Below, in pieces: positions 9,056 through 20,301 of a stretch of DNA of 64,000 nt (positions are counted from its first letter, which is position 1; each line of letters opens with the position of its first letter). This stretch comes from Sneathiella glossodoripedis JCM 23214 (GTDB lineage Bacteria; Pseudomonadota; Alphaproteobacteria; Sneathiellales; Sneathiellaceae): NCBI RefSeq assembly GCF_000616095.1, contig NZ_BAMS01000003.1:310001-374000 (forward strand), given 5' to 3'. The translations under genes and the position numbers were made by a program. The notes beneath the pieces are model-generated. The model did no database searches, was not told where the DNA came from, and saw only the letters and a list, made by a program, of their open reading frames with translations.

Positions 9056-10011
9056 ATGGAATATCTGCTACAGGGGCTGCGAGCTGCGGGTGAAGAGACG
9101 CGTATGCGTCTGCTTGTGCTTTGTGCTCACGCAGAGCTAACGGTGAGTGAGCTAATTCAAATACTTGGGCAGAGCCAGCCGCGTGTGTCCAGGCATTTGA
9201 AGTTGCTCTGTGAGGCAGGCTTGCTTGATCGTTTTCAAGAGGGCAGCTGGGTATACTACAGACTTGCATCAAAAGGCGATAATGCTCTGCTTGCTCGTTA
9301 TCTGGTGGATTTGACCGAAGAAAATGACGCGGTTATTTCGAGAGATCTGGAGAGACTGGATTCGGTTCGTCAGGCCCGGAATGATGCTGCGCTTGAATAT
9401 TTTAAGCAGAATGCCTCTCGGTGGAATGAAATCAGGTCGCTGCATGTGGATGACGCCATCGTGGAAAAGGTGCTTCGGCGTAGGGTTCAGGAGCATACTC
9501 GCAAAAATGGATCTGCTATAGCCGATTTTTTGGATATTGGTACCGGAACAGGGCGGATGCTGGAACTGTTCTGCAATCAGGTTGAACATGCCACTGGCGT
9601 CGATAATAGCCGAGAAATGCTGAGCTATGCTCGCGCCAGTATTGAAGAAAAAGGCCTGCGAAAATGTCAGGTGCGACTTGCGGATATGTATACTCTGCCA
9701 TTCGCTAATCAGAGTTATGATCTGATTGTTGTGCATCAGGTACTGCATTATTCAGACCGTCCGCGCAGCTATTGGAAGAGGCCCAGCGACTTCTGAAGCC
9801 GAAAGGACTGATGTTGTTGATCGATTTTGCACCTCATAATGTCAAATCACTGCAGGAAGATCATGCCCATGTTCAGATGGGCTTCGATGCGGATGAAATG
9901 CTGAAGTTGTGCAAGGAAATCGGCTTTGTAAATCCGACCGTTGAAACTCTGGAAGGAAACCCTCTCACTGTGAATATCTGGTCGGCGGAAGCTGCCAGCG
10001 ATAAAAATTAG
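9056..10011 (+). CDS. ArsR regulator fused to a SAM methyltransferase (frame slip near 9761)
   Basis: Two-domain protein, 318 aa after repair. Residues 1-85 are an ArsR winged helix (EETRMRLLVLCAHAELTVSELI; QSQPRVSRHLKLLCEAGLL). Residues about 150-310 are a class I methyltransferase with motif I DIGTGTGRMLELF, motif II VDNSREML and motif IV YDLIVVHQVLHY. The frame breaks after HYSDRP and resumes with LLEEAQRLLKPKG; adding one C to 'gtccgcg' near 9761 joins them. Start at ATG 9056 follows GAAGG; a TTG lies five codons upstream. It is 10 nt from metF and followed by metH. In alphaproteobacteria such fusions sit at methionine-cycle genes, so sensing of SAM or S-adenosylhomocysteine is a reasonable inference, not shown here. 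Confidence 0.85.
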
Positions 10012-10021
10012 GAATAGAGAA

Positions 10022-10942
10022 ATGTTGGCTTCAACAAACTCACAGATTACACAACAAAGCTCAGCACCACTTGCTATTGGGAAGCGCTCCGCCGTAAAGG
10101 TTTCCTTTGAATTTTTTCCTCCAAAAACGGAAAAAATGGCAGAAAATCTTTGGCAGACAGTGAAAAGGCTGGAGCCCTTGGATCCCAGTTTTGTATCGGT
10201 AACTTACGGAGCTGGAGGTACAACACGCGATCGTACTCACGAAGCGGTAAGCCGTATTCGTAACGAAACAAGGATGGACCCAGCTGCTCATTTGACGTGC
10301 GTGGGGGCATCTGTCGCTGAGATTGAGGAAATTGCCGAAGAATATTGGCAAAGTGGCATAAAACACATTGTGGCGCTTCGGGGAGATCCACCTGAGGGCG
10401 AAGCTCGTTTCAAAGCCCGCAAAGATGGATTTGCCGGGTCGGTGGAACTGATTGAGCACCTGAAAAAGCTGCATGACTTTGAAATTAGTGTCGGCTGCTA
10501 CCCAGAAATTCATCCCGATGCAGCCAGTAGTCTGGCTGACCTTGATTATCTCAAACGGAAAATGGATGCGGGTGCAACGCGCGCTATTACACAGTTCTTT
10601 TTTGATCCTGAAACTTACCTGCGGTTTCTGGATCGGGCACTTGCACAAGGAATTGACATTCCAATTATTCCGGGGATCTTACCAGTAACGAGTTATTCAA
10701 ATATAAAGAAGTTTAGCGCACAGTGCGGCATGCAGGTGCCAGCTTGGCTTACCCATCTGTTTGAAGGGATAGAGGAAGACGCGGCAACCCGCAAACTCGT
10801 AGCTGCAATGGTTGCATCAGAACAATGCAGAATCCTGCAAAAAGCTGGTGTAAGTGATTTTCACTTTTACACCCTGAACCGCGCGGATCTGGTATATGCC
10901 GTTTGTCATTCGATGGGTGTTCGTCCAAATCCAGCCTCCTGA
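10022..10942 (+). CDS. metF: MetF, 5,10-methylenetetrahydrofolate reductase
   Basis: Flavoprotein that makes 5-methyl-THF for MetH, 306 aa. The TIM-barrel begins at [12 protein letters not shown], where the EFFPPK Glu is the catalytic residue. FAD and folate motifs follow: [43 protein letters not shown], and AITQFFFD. The C-terminus [12 protein letters not shown] is the usual NFYTLNR motif. The roughly 25-residue N-terminal extension before VSFEFF is low in complexity. It lies between the regulator/methyltransferase and metH, all in the same direction. Confidence 0.97.
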   Translation: MLASTNSQITQQSSAPLAIGKRSAVKVSFEFFPPKTEKMAENLWQTVKRLEPLDPSFVSVTYGAGGTTRDRTHEAVSRIRNETRMDPAAHLTCVGASVAEIEEIAEEYWQSGIKHIVALRGDPPEGEARFKARKDGFAGSVELIEHLKKLHDFEISVGCYPEIHPDAASSLADLDYLKRKMDAGATRAITQFFFDPETYLRFLDRALAQGIDIPIIPGILPVTSYSNIKKFSAQCGMQVPAWLTHLFEGIEEDAATRKLVAAMVASEQCRILQKAGVSDFHFYTLNRADLVYAVCHSMGVRPNPAS

Positions 10943-10989
10943 AGGGGGCATTAGTAACATTAAATTTGACCGCCAAATGGTGTTTTGAA

Positions 10990-13900
10990 ATGAAAAAGTC
11001 TCAGAGTTATCTCAAGCTGGAAAAGCTGTTGTCTGATCGTATTCTTGTGCTTGATGGTGCAATGGGCACCATGATCCAAACATATGGATTGACAGAACAG
11101 GATTATCGCGGAGAAGACTTTCAAGATACCGAGGTGGATCTGAAAGGGAACAGTGATCTGTTATCCCTTACCAGACCAGACGTGATTGAGCAGATACATG
11201 ATCAGTTTCTGGCCGCTGGTGCTGATATATTGGAAACTAACACTTTCAGCGGGACGTCAATTGCGCAAGCTGACTACAAGCTGGAAGACCAGGTGTACCG
11301 GTTAAACCGACAAAGTGCTGAGCTGGCCCGGAAAGTCGCCGATCGTTGGAGTGAAAAAACACCCGAAAAACCGCGATTTGTTGCGGGAGTGCTTGGTCCT
11401 ACCAATCGGACTGCGTCCATTTCACCAGATGTAAATGATCCGGGCTTTCGCAACGTTACTTTTGATGAAATTGTTGACGCCTATGATGAGAATTTGCGAG
11501 GGTTAATTGACGGTGGCGCTGATATCATCCTTATTGAAACAGTGTTCGATACGCTAAATTGCAAAGCTGCAATTTATGCGGTGCTTCAGTATTTTGAAGA
11601 AACCGGTGTTCGTTATCCGGTCATGGTCTCAGGAACAATCACGGATGCATCAGGGCGGACGCTATCCGGTCAAACAGCGGAGGCTTTCTGGGCGTCAGTT
11701 GCGCATGTTGAACCAATATCCATAGGGTTCAATTGCGCTTTGGGCGCCAAGGATTTACGTCCTCACGTGCAGGCCGTTTCTTCAATAGCGGATACTGGTG
11801 TTAGTGTACATCCCAATGCAGGTCTACCAAACGAGCTTGGCGAGTATGATGATACACCGGAATATATGGCAAGCATGCTTGGTGAATTTGCTAAAAGCGA
11901 GCTTGTGAATATTGTCGGTGGTTGTTGTGGAACGCGGCCTGAGCATATTGCCGCTATTTCTAAGGCCGTGTCCTTATTTGAACCTCGTAAAATCCCCGAA
12001 AAAGATACGATTTGCCGATTAAGTGGTCTTGAGCCACTGTATTTGAACGACACTGTCGGATTTGTAAATGTTGGTGAGCGAACCAATGTGGCAGGGTCGG
12101 CCAAGTTCAAAAAACTGATCATGAATGGGGATTTTGATACTGCACTGGATGTAGCTCGCGATCAGGTGGAAAACGGTGCACAGGTTGTGGACGTCAATAT
12201 GGATGACGCCATGCTGGAAGCGGAAACAGCGATGCCCACCTTCTTGAAGCTGATTGCGTCAGAGCCGGATATCAGCCGGGTGCCAATCATGATTGATAGC
12301 TCCAAATGGGCTGTTCTAGAAGCAGGCTTGAAGACGGTTCAAGGTAAAGGCGTTGTCAATTCCATATCCCTTAAAGAGGGACGCGAAGAATTTATTCGAC
12401 ATGCTCGGGAAATTCGAAAGTTTGGATTTGCTGCTATTGTCATGGCGTTCGATGAGCAGGGGCAGGCGGATTCATTTGACCGCATGATCGAGATTTGCAG
12501 TAAATCCTATAAAATTCTGACCGAGGAAGTTGGGTTTCCGCCACAGGATATTATTTTTGATCCTAACATTTTCCCGATCGCAACGGGAATTGATGAACAT
12601 AATAATTTTTCAAAGGATTTCATCGAGGCAACGGCCTATATCAAGAAAAACCTGCCTTTCGCCAAGGTAAGCGGTGGTGTGAGCAATATGTCCTTTTCCC
12701 TTCGCGGGAATAACCCCATGCGCGAAGCTATGCATGCTGTGTTTTTGTACCATGCGGTGAAGGCTGGAATGGACATGGGCATCGTCAATGCTGGTCAGCT
12801 TGCTGTATATTCGGATATTCCTGAAGATTTGCGCGAGCGGATAGAAGATGCGGTCTTAAATCGCCGGAGCGACGCTACAGAAAGGCTGCTTGAAGTGGCA
12901 GAGCAGGCCGTTGGTCAAAAAAGTACCAAGGCACAGGATGATAGCTGGCGAGAGGGGAGCGTTGGTGAACGTCTTACTCATTCTCTAGTCAAAGGAATTT
13001 CCGAATTTATCGAACAGGATACCGAAGAGGCACGTCAGCAGTTCGATCGCCCGATACAGGTGATTGAAGGTCCGTTAATGGATGGAATGAATGTGGTCGG
13101 CGATCTGTTTGGATCGGGTAAAATGTTTTTGCCTCAGGTGGTTAAAAGTGCCCGTGTCATGAAACAGGCAGTGGCCTATTTGCTCCCCTTTATCGAGGCA
13201 GAAAAGTCAAGCACCGGTGAATCGGATAGCAAAGGGAAAATCCTACTCGCGACTGTGAAGGGCGATGTTCATGATATTGGCAAGAATATCGTGGGCGTGG
13301 TTTTGCAGTGTAATAATTTTGAGGTGATTGATCTGGGTGTGATGGTTCCATATACCAAAATCCTCGAAACCGCGAAGGCTGAAAATGTGGATATTATTGG
13401 TCTGAGTGGCCTCATCACCCCCTCACTTGAAGAGATGGCAACTGTAGCTGCGGAAATGCAACGCAGTGAGTTTCATACACCTCTGCTGATCGGCGGTGCG
13501 ACAACTTCCAAGGTCCACACAGCACTAAAAATCGCTCCCAATTACGAGGGGACGACTATTTATGTGACTGACGCGTCGCGGGCGGTGGGTTTTGCGACCC
13601 AGTTGATCAGCGCGGATAACCGACAAAAACTGGTGAATGACATTAAGGCTGAATACGAACAGGTTCGCGAAAATTATTATCGAAAATCTAAGCCTGATGC
13701 GTTTTCCCCAATTGAGGAGGCGCGTAAAAATGCAGCTACGGTTAATTGGCAGGGGTATGAGCCACCCAAACCGGCTTTTGTAGGAATTCGTCAGTTCGAC
13801 GCTATCGATCCAGCGACCATCATTAACTATTTTGACTGGTCACCTTTCTTTAGAACCTGGGAGCTGGCTGGACATTTTCCGCAGATTTTGGAAGATGAAG

Positions 13901-14688
13901 TTGTTGGGGAGACTGCAACCGAGCTCTATAATGATGCGCAAACTATGTTGAGCCGCATAGTTGAGGAAAATTGGCTGCAGATTAAGGCTGTGGTCGGGTT
14001 TTTCCCAGCAGCAAGAGATGGTGATGACGTGGTGCTTTACAAGGATGATAACAGAGATGAAGTCATCCACCGCTTTCATTTCCTGCGCCAGCAAATGAAC
14101 CGCTCAAATTCACGCGCCAATTACTCCCTCGCGGATTTTATTGCTCCAATTGATATGGAGATCCCGGATTATCTAGGCTGCTTCATGGTTACAGGAGGGC
14201 TTGGAATTGAAGAAAAGCTCGCGGAATTTGAAAAGACACATGATGATTATAGCAGCATCCTGTTAAAAGCACTGGCAGACCGGTTTGCAGAAGCGACAGC
14301 GGAATATATGCACGAAAAAGTTCGCACTGAACTTTGGGGATATGCCGCTGATGAAGCATTGGACAATAGTGATCTGATAAAGGAAAGATACCGGGGTATT
14401 CGGCCAGCTCCTGGGTATCCGGCATGTCCTGATCATTCCGAAAAGGTAGGTCTGTTTGATCTATTGGAAGTCGAAGAAAGAATAGGAGCCACCTTGACGG
14501 AAGGCTTCGCCATGCTGCCTGCATCCTCTGTTTCGGGATATTATTTCTCTCATCCGGATGCACGATATTTTGGTGTCGGCAAGATTGCGCAAGATCAGGT
14601 GGAAGATTACGCGAAAAGAAAAGGTGTTGATTTACAGCAGGCTGAACGATGGCTGGCTTCAAACCTGGGTTACGATCGAAGCCGCTAA
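10990..14688 (+). CDS. metH: MetH, cobalamin-dependent methionine synthase
   Basis: Transfers the methyl group of 5-methyl-THF through cobalamin to homocysteine, 1232 aa. Start taken at ATG 10990 ([14 protein letters not shown]); an earlier in-frame start at 10903 would overlap metF. Domains in order: homocysteine-binding barrel (about 1-330; zinc Cys in NCALG and [10 protein letters not shown]), pterin-binding barrel (about 340-620; [18 protein letters not shown]), B12 cap (about 640-730), B12-binding domain with the axial His in DVHDIGKN (about residue 760), and the SAM-binding activation domain (about 890-1230; [18 protein letters not shown]). All domains are present and the frame is intact, so the protein is full length. 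Confidence 0.98.
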   Translation: MKKSQSYLKLEKLLSDRILVLDGAMGTMIQTYGLTEQDYRGEDFQDTEVDLKGNSDLLSLTRPDVIEQIHDQFLAAGADILETNTFSGTSIAQADYKLEDQVYRLNRQSAELARKVADRWSEKTPEKPRFVAGVLGPTNRTASISPDVNDPGFRNVTFDEIVDAYDENLRGLIDGGADIILIETVFDTLNCKAAIYAVLQYFEETGVRYPVMVSGTITDASGRTLSGQTAEAFWASVAHVEPISIGFNCALGAKDLRPHVQAVSSIADTGVSVHPNAGLPNELGEYDDTPEYMASMLGEFAKSELVNIVGGCCGTRPEHIAAISKAVSLFEPRKIPEKDTICRLSGLEPLYLNDTVGFVNVGERTNVAGSAKFKKLIMNGDFDTALDVARDQVENGAQVVDVNMDDAMLEAETAMPTFLKLIASEPDISRVPIMIDSSKWAVLEAGLKTVQGKGVVNSISLKEGREEFIRHAREIRKFGFAAIVMAFDEQGQADSFDRMIEICSKSYKILTEEVGFPPQDIIFDPNIFPIATGIDEHNNFSKDFIEATAYIKKNLPFAKVSGGVSNMSFSLRGNNPMREAMHAVFLYHAVKAGMDMGIVNAGQLAVYSDIPEDLRERIEDAVLNRRSDATERLLEVAEQAVGQKSTKAQDDSWREGSVGERLTHSLVKGISEFIEQDTEEARQQFDRPIQVIEGPLMDGMNVVGDLFGSGKMFLPQVVKSARVMKQAVAYLLPFIEAEKSSTGESDSKGKILLATVKGDVHDIGKNIVGVVLQCNNFEVIDLGVMVPYTKILETAKAENVDIIGLSGLITPSLEEMATVAAEMQRSEFHTPLLIGGATTSKVHTALKIAPNYEGTTIYVTDASRAVGFATQLISADNRQKLVNDIKAEYEQVRENYYRKSKPDAFSPIEEARKNAATVNWQGYEPPKPAFVGIRQFDAIDPATIINYFDWSPFFRTWELAGHFPQILEDEVVGETATELYNDAQTMLSRIVEENWLQIKAVVGFFPAARDGDDVVLYKDDNRDEVIHRFHFLRQQMNRSNSRANYSLADFIAPIDMEIPDYLGCFMVTGGLGIEEKLAEFEKTHDDYSSILLKALADRFAEATAEYMHEKVRTELWGYAADEALDNSDLIKERYRGIRPAPGYPACPDHSEKVGLFDLLEVEERIGATLTEGFAMLPASSVSGYYFSHPDARYFGVGKIAQDQVEDYAKRKGVDLQQAERWLASNLGYDRSR

Positions 14689-14755
14689 CGCAAAAGTGAT
14701 TTAACAGGAGCATGATCGCCGGTCATTAAGATAAGTCTCTTTACGGGAGGATGTA

Positions 14756-15205
14756 ATGATCCAGAAAGTGTTAATCACGGCCGTTTGCTTGCTTTTTTCC
14801 ACTGGCGCGCTCGCCTTTGAACAAATCAACACAGGCTATTTTGGCAACTCTGCTCTTCATGGGTATGATGCGCCAAGATATTTTTCTGAAGCAAAGGCTG
14901 TTGAAGGTGACAGCAATTATGAGTTTGAGTGGAAAGGCGCCCTTTGGCAATTTGCGGATGCCAATAGCAGGGATCTTTTTGCCGCGAACCCTGAACAGTA
15001 TGCGCCTCAATATGGGGGATATTGTTCCAACCAGATGAGTTTGGGTAACCTTTCGGATATCGATCCGGGAGTTTGGCTTATTCATAAGGGAAAACTCTAT
15101 TTTTTTGGACATGAGGCGGGCCGTAAAAGGTGGCAAAGCACAGGCATTGATGCCCGCATCAAAGATGCTGACAAGCATTGGCAAGCATTACTCGCACAAG
15201 AGTAA
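14756..15205 (+). CDS. Exported YHS-domain protein, function unknown
   Basis: 149 aa, with a signal peptide (QKVLITAVCLLFSTGALA) and a strong ribosome site GGGAGG before ATG 14756. The mature part resembles YHS-domain proteins: GYDAPRYFSEAKAVEG, then EWKGALWQFADANSRDLFAANPEQY and PQYGGYCSNQMS with one Cys in the GGYC motif. YHS domains are often found near heavy-metal or envelope functions, but the single Cys gives no firm metal site. It is unlinked to metH by function and may have its own promoter in the 67-nt gap. Family is clear, role unknown. Confidence 0.8.
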   Translation: MIQKVLITAVCLLFSTGALAFEQINTGYFGNSALHGYDAPRYFSEAKAVEGDSNYEFEWKGALWQFADANSRDLFAANPEQYAPQYGGYCSNQMSLGNLSDIDPGVWLIHKGKLYFFGHEAGRKRWQSTGIDARIKDADKHWQALLAQE

Positions 15206-15267
15206 CTCACTACTTGCCCTGCAATTTAAGACCCGCTACGCTGCGTAAAAAATTTCAGGGACATAAA

Positions 15268-16194
15268 ATGCAAGTTATCTCGTTCGAGCAAGCGGATCCG
15301 CTATTAAACTGGACTGAAACTGCTGATGCGATTGAAGCAGGCCACCGTTTGAAAGAGGCGCAAATTGGTGATCTTCTGCTGACTGAGGGCGATAAAAGTC
15401 TGCTTTCGCGCGGTGCATGGATTGATGGTTTGGGGATCGCCCTTAAATCAGTGACTGTATTCCCGGAAAACCCGGCTAAAAAGCCGCCGCAACCTTCCGT
15501 GCAAGGGGCTATGTTGATCTTTGATCCACAGAATGGCGCACTGCGCTCTGTCATCGATGGTCCGTTGGTGACGAAGTGGAAAACAGCAGGAGATAGCGTT
15601 TTGGGTGCGCGAATTCTCGCTCGAAAGGATGTTCAAACGTATTTGGTCATCGGGGCAGGTACTGTGGCCGAAAGTCTTATTGATGCCTATCGGGAAGTAT
15701 TCCCATCACTGCAGCGATTTGTCATCTGGAACAGAACAATTGAAAAAGCCCAGAAACTTGCTGACGCGTTCGCTCAAAAAGGTGTTGAAGTGGAAGTGGC
15801 TGCGGATCTGGAGAATGCCGTTCGAACTGCAGACATAATTTCAACCGCAACCATGTCAAAATCACCGGTTTTGAAAGGGGAGTGGGTTCAGCCCGGCTCT
15901 CATATCGACTTGATCGGCGCCTATCGCCCCGATATGCGTGAAGCGGACGACGACCTCATTCGCAAAGGGCGACTTTTCGTAGACGCGAGAGAGACAACCA
16001 TTGGCGAAATTGGGGAGCTCATTATTCCGATGCAGAGCGGCATCCTTAATGAAGCTGATATTTTGGGGGATTTTCGGGATTTATGCAACGGCGGCACTGG
16101 GCGGCGATCAGAAGAGGAGATCACAATTTTCAAAAATGGGGGCGGGGCGCACCTGGACCTGATGACTGGCCTTATGATCTCCGATAAGGTTTAA
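15268..16194 (+). CDS. Ornithine cyclodeaminase / mu-crystallin family dehydrogenase
   Basis: 308 aa from ATG 15268 after CAGGGAC; the frame is open further upstream but overlaps the YHS gene. The dinucleotide fold is VIGAGTVAESLIDAY (about residues 125-140), and the substrate domain includes GIALKSVTVFPENP and the GALRSVIDGPLVTKWKTAGDSVLGARILAR stretch typical of this family, with the conserved Lys and Asp. Members include ornithine cyclodeaminase, ketimine reductase and delta1-pyrroline-2-carboxylate or alanine dehydrogenases, so the exact substrate cannot be told from sequence. Its stop overlaps the stop of the convergent cyclase gene by 4 nt. Confidence 0.85.
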   Translation: MQVISFEQADPLLNWTETADAIEAGHRLKEAQIGDLLLTEGDKSLLSRGAWIDGLGIALKSVTVFPENPAKKPPQPSVQGAMLIFDPQNGALRSVIDGPLVTKWKTAGDSVLGARILARKDVQTYLVIGAGTVAESLIDAYREVFPSLQRFVIWNRTIEKAQKLADAFAQKGVEVEVAADLENAVRTADIISTATMSKSPVLKGEWVQPGSHIDLIGAYRPDMREADDDLIRKGRLFVDARETTIGEIGELIIPMQSGILNEADILGDFRDLCNGGTGRRSEEEITIFKNGGGAHLDLMTGLMISDKV

Positions 16195-17336
16195 AAATCG
16201 GGTATGAAATAAACGGTTTGCGGGGCTTCAATTCCGTGTAGGTTGAATACGCCAATCGGGTTGCTTTTCTGAACGCTGATCGTTGCAAAATCTTCTGACA
16301 ACAATAGGTTATGAGATGCCGACTTTGTTAAAGCCTCAACTCTCGAGGCCAGGTTCACTGCGTGACCAATGACAGTGAAATCCAGGCGGTTGCTGGTTCC
16401 TACATTTCCAAACATGGCTTTACCATAATGTAAGCCAATACCGAAATTCAGATGGTCAACATTTTTTATTGCCTTGGCTTCTGCAAGTGCGGATTGTGCT
16501 GCTGAAAGAGCATCAGCACAGCATTGTTCTTTGCTGCGTTCGTGTTCTTTTGGAAAAACGGCTAGAACCGCGTCGCCGACGAACTTTAAAATCTCTCCAT
16601 TGTTTTCGGTGATATGACGACCTACGATTTCAAAATAGGTGTTGAGTAACGAAAACAGATCGGCTTTGGGCAGGCTATTGCTAAGTCGCGTAAAACCGCG
16701 CAAGTCACAGAACCAGATAGCGGCCTCAATCTCTTCGCCATCACCTCGCTGGATTTGTCCTTCAAGCACATGCTGACCGGATCGGTGCCCCACATATGTC
16801 TCCAGAAGTGTCACCGCTATTTTCCGATTGGCGTGAATTTCGATGATAGGAGAAACATATTTCGCCAATACTTCCAGGTCCGCTACCATCTGATCGGTGA
16901 AACCTTCGCTATGGTCCGTGACAAATGTAATAATGGGGATGGTGTCATCCATGAACCACATGGGCAGCATCAAATAATCAACAAGCCCTTCTTTCGCTTG
17001 CTCGAATAAAACATTATGGTCCGTTTCTGGGTCGAGCCTGTCCAACCGACGCCGAAAAGGTTTCTGATGTTTGTGGACCCATTCAGCAGGGCTGCCATAA
17101 TAGCTGGAGCTACTTCGAATTCCGTGTTCACCGCCCCAGTCAACGGCGCGGCCATCTTCTCTTGTCCAGATGTAAGCCCAAATATCAAGCTGAGGATGAA
17201 TGGTGCGAAACCCGATCCGCATTCGGGCGATGGGTATGCCATATCCAAGTATGCGATCACATAGGGTGTTGATAAAGGAAAGGGCGTCTTTCTCTCTACG
17301 TCCGTCACTCAAAACCCAATCGATTACCTGTTGCAT
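16191..17336 (-). CDS. Class III adenylate/guanylate cyclase with N-terminal sensor region
   Basis: 381 aa, no membrane segments seen, so probably soluble. Residues about 1-185 form a GAF-like or unassigned sensor part (reading IPIARMRIGFRTIHPQLDIWAY). Residues about 205-375 are the catalytic domain: WFCDLRGFTRLS carries the first metal Asp, LKFVGDAVLAVFP the second, and VIGHAVNLASRVEAL the C-terminal active-site motif with Asn and Arg. It therefore should be active after dimerisation. Alphaproteobacteria often carry many such cyclases; the signal is unknown. Convergent with the cyclodeaminase gene and divergent from rfbA. Confidence 0.88.
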   Translation of the reverse strand: MQQVIDWVLSDGRREKDALSFINTLCDRILGYGIPIARMRIGFRTIHPQLDIWAYIWTREDGRAVDWGGEHGIRSSSSYYGSPAEWVHKHQKPFRRRLDRLDPETDHNVLFEQAKEGLVDYLMLPMWFMDDTIPIITFVTDHSEGFTDQMVADLEVLAKYVSPIIEIHANRKIAVTLLETYVGHRSGQHVLEGQIQRGDGEEIEAAIWFCDLRGFTRLSNSLPKADLFSLLNTYFEIVGRHITENNGEILKFVGDAVLAVFPKEHERSKEQCCADALSAAQSALAEAKAIKNVDHLNFGIGLHYGKAMFGNVGTSNRLDFTVIGHAVNLASRVEALTKSASHNLLLSEDFATISVQKSNPIGVFNLHGIEAPQTVYFIPDF

Positions 17337-17503
17337 GTGATAACTTTCGAATTATAGCTTCCCATATGAATATCGGATTTCGTTTAAATGCTTCAAGGAA
17401 TGAATTCTATTAGTGATTTTTAAAGTCAATTGCGGTAGCCAGAGTATGAAATTATCGGACTTACATCTTATGATGGCAGGTCATATCGAGGGGATTGGAT
17501 CAA

Positions 17504-18373
17504 ATGGCACATAAAGGGATTATTCTGGCAGGAGGAACCGGCTCTCGTCTGCATCCGCTTACTTTGGCAGTTAGCAAGCAACTTATGCCAGTATATGACA
17601 AGCCAATGATTTATTATCCTCTAACGACTTTGATGTTGGCTGGGATCCGTGATGTTTTGATAATCACCACCCCAGAAGAACAATCATTGTTTGTGCGTTT
17701 GTTAAAAGATGGCTCGCAATGGGGGATAAATATCTCCTATGAGGTTCAGCCATCGCCCGATGGCCTTGCTCAAGCCTTTATAATTGGGGAGAAGCATATA
17801 GGCAATAATCCTTCAGTGTTGATCCTGGGAGATAATATTTTTTATGCGACGCAGTTCAGCAAATTGCTGTCAAATGCTGTATCACGGCAAACTGGTGCAA
17901 CTGTTTTTGGCTATCATGTGTCAAACCCAACTGCTTACGGCGTTGCTGAATTTGACGGTTCTGGAAAAGTGATCGGTGTGGAAGAGAAACCCGAAAACCC
18001 AAAATCCAATTACGCGATTACAGGACTTTATTTTTATGATAGCCAGGTAGTTGAAATGGCTAAGTCTCTAAAGCCCAGCGCCCGGGGTGAATTGGAAATT
18101 ACTGATCTGAACCGATTGTACCTTGAAAAGGGCGAGTTGCAGATGGAATTTTTGGGGCGCGGCAGTGCTTGGTTGGATACAGGAACTCATGATAATTTGA
18201 TGGAAGCATCTTCCTTTGTGCAAACCATCGAAAAGCGGCAAGGGCTGAAAATAGCCTGCCCAGAAGAAATCGCCTACATGCGTGGATATATTGATAGCGC
18301 GCAATTAGAGCTTCTGGCGGCTCCTCTTATGAAAAGCGGGTATGGTGAATATCTGATGCGGCTTGTGAAATAG
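17504..18373 (+). CDS. rfbA: Glucose-1-phosphate thymidylyltransferase RfbA/RmlA
   Basis: Makes dTDP-glucose from glucose-1-phosphate and dTTP, the entry step to dTDP-rhamnose and related sugars of surface polysaccharide. 289 aa from ATG 17504, behind CGAGGGGA; a TTG at 17495 is in frame. Motifs: [11 protein letters not shown] (nucleotide loop), [25 protein letters not shown], the acidic [19 protein letters not shown] sheet, ITGLYFYD and [15 protein letters not shown]. The usual partners rfbB, rfbC and rfbD are absent here, so it is an isolated copy followed by a terminator. Confidence 0.95.
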   Translation: MAHKGIILAGGTGSRLHPLTLAVSKQLMPVYDKPMIYYPLTTLMLAGIRDVLIITTPEEQSLFVRLLKDGSQWGINISYEVQPSPDGLAQAFIIGEKHIGNNPSVLILGDNIFYATQFSKLLSNAVSRQTGATVFGYHVSNPTAYGVAEFDGSGKVIGVEEKPENPKSNYAITGLYFYDSQVVEMAKSLKPSARGELEITDLNRLYLEKGELQMEFLGRGSAWLDTGTHDNLMEASSFVQTIEKRQGLKIACPEEIAYMRGYIDSAQLELLAAPLMKSGYGEYLMRLVK

Positions 18374-18376
18374 CCA

Positions 18377-18397
18377 TCCGGGGGCAGCGCCCCCGGA
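18377..18397 (+). terminator. Rho-independent terminator between rfbA and cysNC
   Basis: Nine-bp GC-rich stem TCCGGGGGC (18377-18385) and GCCCCCGGA (18389-18397) with an AGC loop, then GTTTT. It lies 4 nt after the rfbA stop and just before the end of the convergent cysNC, so it probably serves rfbA. Confidence 0.8.
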
Positions 18398-18406
18398 GTT
18401 TTGAAA

Positions 18407-20301
18407 CTAAATCATGCCTCTGCTTTTCAGTTCGGCAATGATGATATCTGCCGCGTCTTCTATGGCAGTATTGGCGCCGTCAATTATAATTTCTGCGTTT
18501 TCCGGTCTTTCATAATCGGAATCAATGCCTGTGAAATTTTTAATTTCTCCGGCACGGGCTTTCGCATAGAGGCCCTTGATGTCTCTTTGTTCGCAAATCT
18601 CAAGCGGTGTGTCGACAAAGACTTCTAAAAACTCTCCCTCTTCCATCAGGTTACGGGCCATTTGACGTTCACTGCGGAAAGGTGAAATAAACGACACCAA
18701 GGTGATGAGGCCTGCGTCAACAAAGAGTTTAGCCGTTTCACCGACACGCCGAATATTTTCAACGCGATCCGCGTCGGTGAAGCCCAGATCTTTGTTTAGG
18801 CCATGACGAACATTATCTCCATCCAGTAGATATGTATGCTTACCTATGGAATGAAGTTTTTTCTCTAACGCATTGGCAATTGTCGATTTTCCAGATCCGG
18901 ACAATCCAGTAAACCAAAGAACCGCTGGTCTCTGCCCCTTTTGTTCTGCCCTAGCATCTTTATGGATGTCGACAGATTGCCAATGGATATTTTCGGCGCG
19001 GCGCAAGGCAAAATCGATAACTCCGGCCCCTACAGTTGCATTGCTAAAGCGATCGATCAGAATGAACGAGCCGGTTTTTCGGTTCTCCTGATAGGGGTCG
19101 AACGAGATCGCTTTGTCTAACGCGAAATTACAGACACCAATCTCGTTGAGCTCAAGTGTCTTGGCTGCGGTTTTCTCAAGTGTATTGACGTTGATTTTAT
19201 GTTTCAGCGCAGTGACCCGCGCGGATGACGTAGTGGTTCCCAGTTTTAAAATATAGTTTCTGCTGGGCAGTAATTCCTCATCACTCATCCAGACAAGCTT
19301 GGCTTCAAATTGGTCTGCTGTTGCCGGTCTGTCTTGTAAGGCGCACAATACATCTCCGCGACTGATGTCAATTTCGTCTTCAAGCGTGATTGTCACAGCC
19401 TGACCGGCAATGGCTTCATCCAAATTACCATCGAAGGTCACAATTTCTCTAACTTTGCTTGATTGTCCGGAGGTTGGTTCAACAATACCATCTCCGACCT
19501 TGATCGAGCCACTTGATACGGTGCCGGAAAAACCTCGGAAATCAAGATTGGGACGATTGACCCATTGCACAGGCATCCGAAACGGTTTTTCAACCAAATC
19601 TTCGGTTGTCTGAACTGTTTCCAGCTGAGTAATTAGCGAAGGTCCTTCATACCAAGGAGTGTTGGTACTTGGCGCAATAACGTTATCTCCCTCCAGTGCG
19701 GAAAGAGGGATAGCTGTTATCGTCTCAAAGGTTAGTTGAGATGCAAATTTTTCATAAGCGCTAACTATTTCGCGGAAGGTTTTTTCTTCATACTCAACCA
19801 GATCCATCTTGTTCACTGCCAGAACAATGTGTTTGATACCTAACAGGGAAACGAGGAAGCTGTGGCGCATGGTTTGTGTCAGGATACCTTTGCGGGCATC
19901 AATCAGGATAACTGCCACGTCCGCTGTAGAAGCACCAGTGACCATATTGCGCGTATACTGCTCATGGCCCGGTGTATCGGCCACAATGAACTTGCGTTTA
20001 TCGGTTGCAAAAAAGCGATAGGCAACATCAATTGTTATACCTGTTCGCGTTCTGCCTGAAGCCCATCCAGAAGAAGCGCATAGTCAATGTTGCCTCCCTG
20101 CGTACCTACGCGTTTACTTTCGGACGCGAGCGTAGCTAGCTGATCTTCAAACAGCATTTTGGAATCCCAAAGCAAGCGCCCGATCAACGTGCTTTTCCCA
20201 TCATCCACGCTGCCGCATGTGATGAAGCGCAGCATTCCTTTTTCTTCCTGTGACTTCAGATATTGTTCAATATCGGCGCTGATTTCCTGTTTAACGCTCA
20301 T
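18407..20301 (-). CDS. cysNC: CysN-CysC fusion: ATP sulfurylase large subunit plus APS kinase (frame slip near 20039)
   Basis: 631 aa after repair. CysN GTPase part: G1 [10 protein letters not shown]3 DTPGHEQY, G4 NKMDL, followed by translation-factor-like barrels; it drives APS formation by CysD. From about residue 455 the APS kinase CysC starts: [13 protein letters not shown] (P-loop), [24 protein letters not shown]; it makes PAPS. The first frame ends after LQAEREQV; the next resumes with [11 protein letters not shown]. Adding one G to 'caggtataac' (minus strand) restores EREQGITIDVA, the expected GTPase switch region. A single missing base is therefore the best reading. It overlaps the cysD stop by one base, so the two are coupled. 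Confidence 0.92.
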
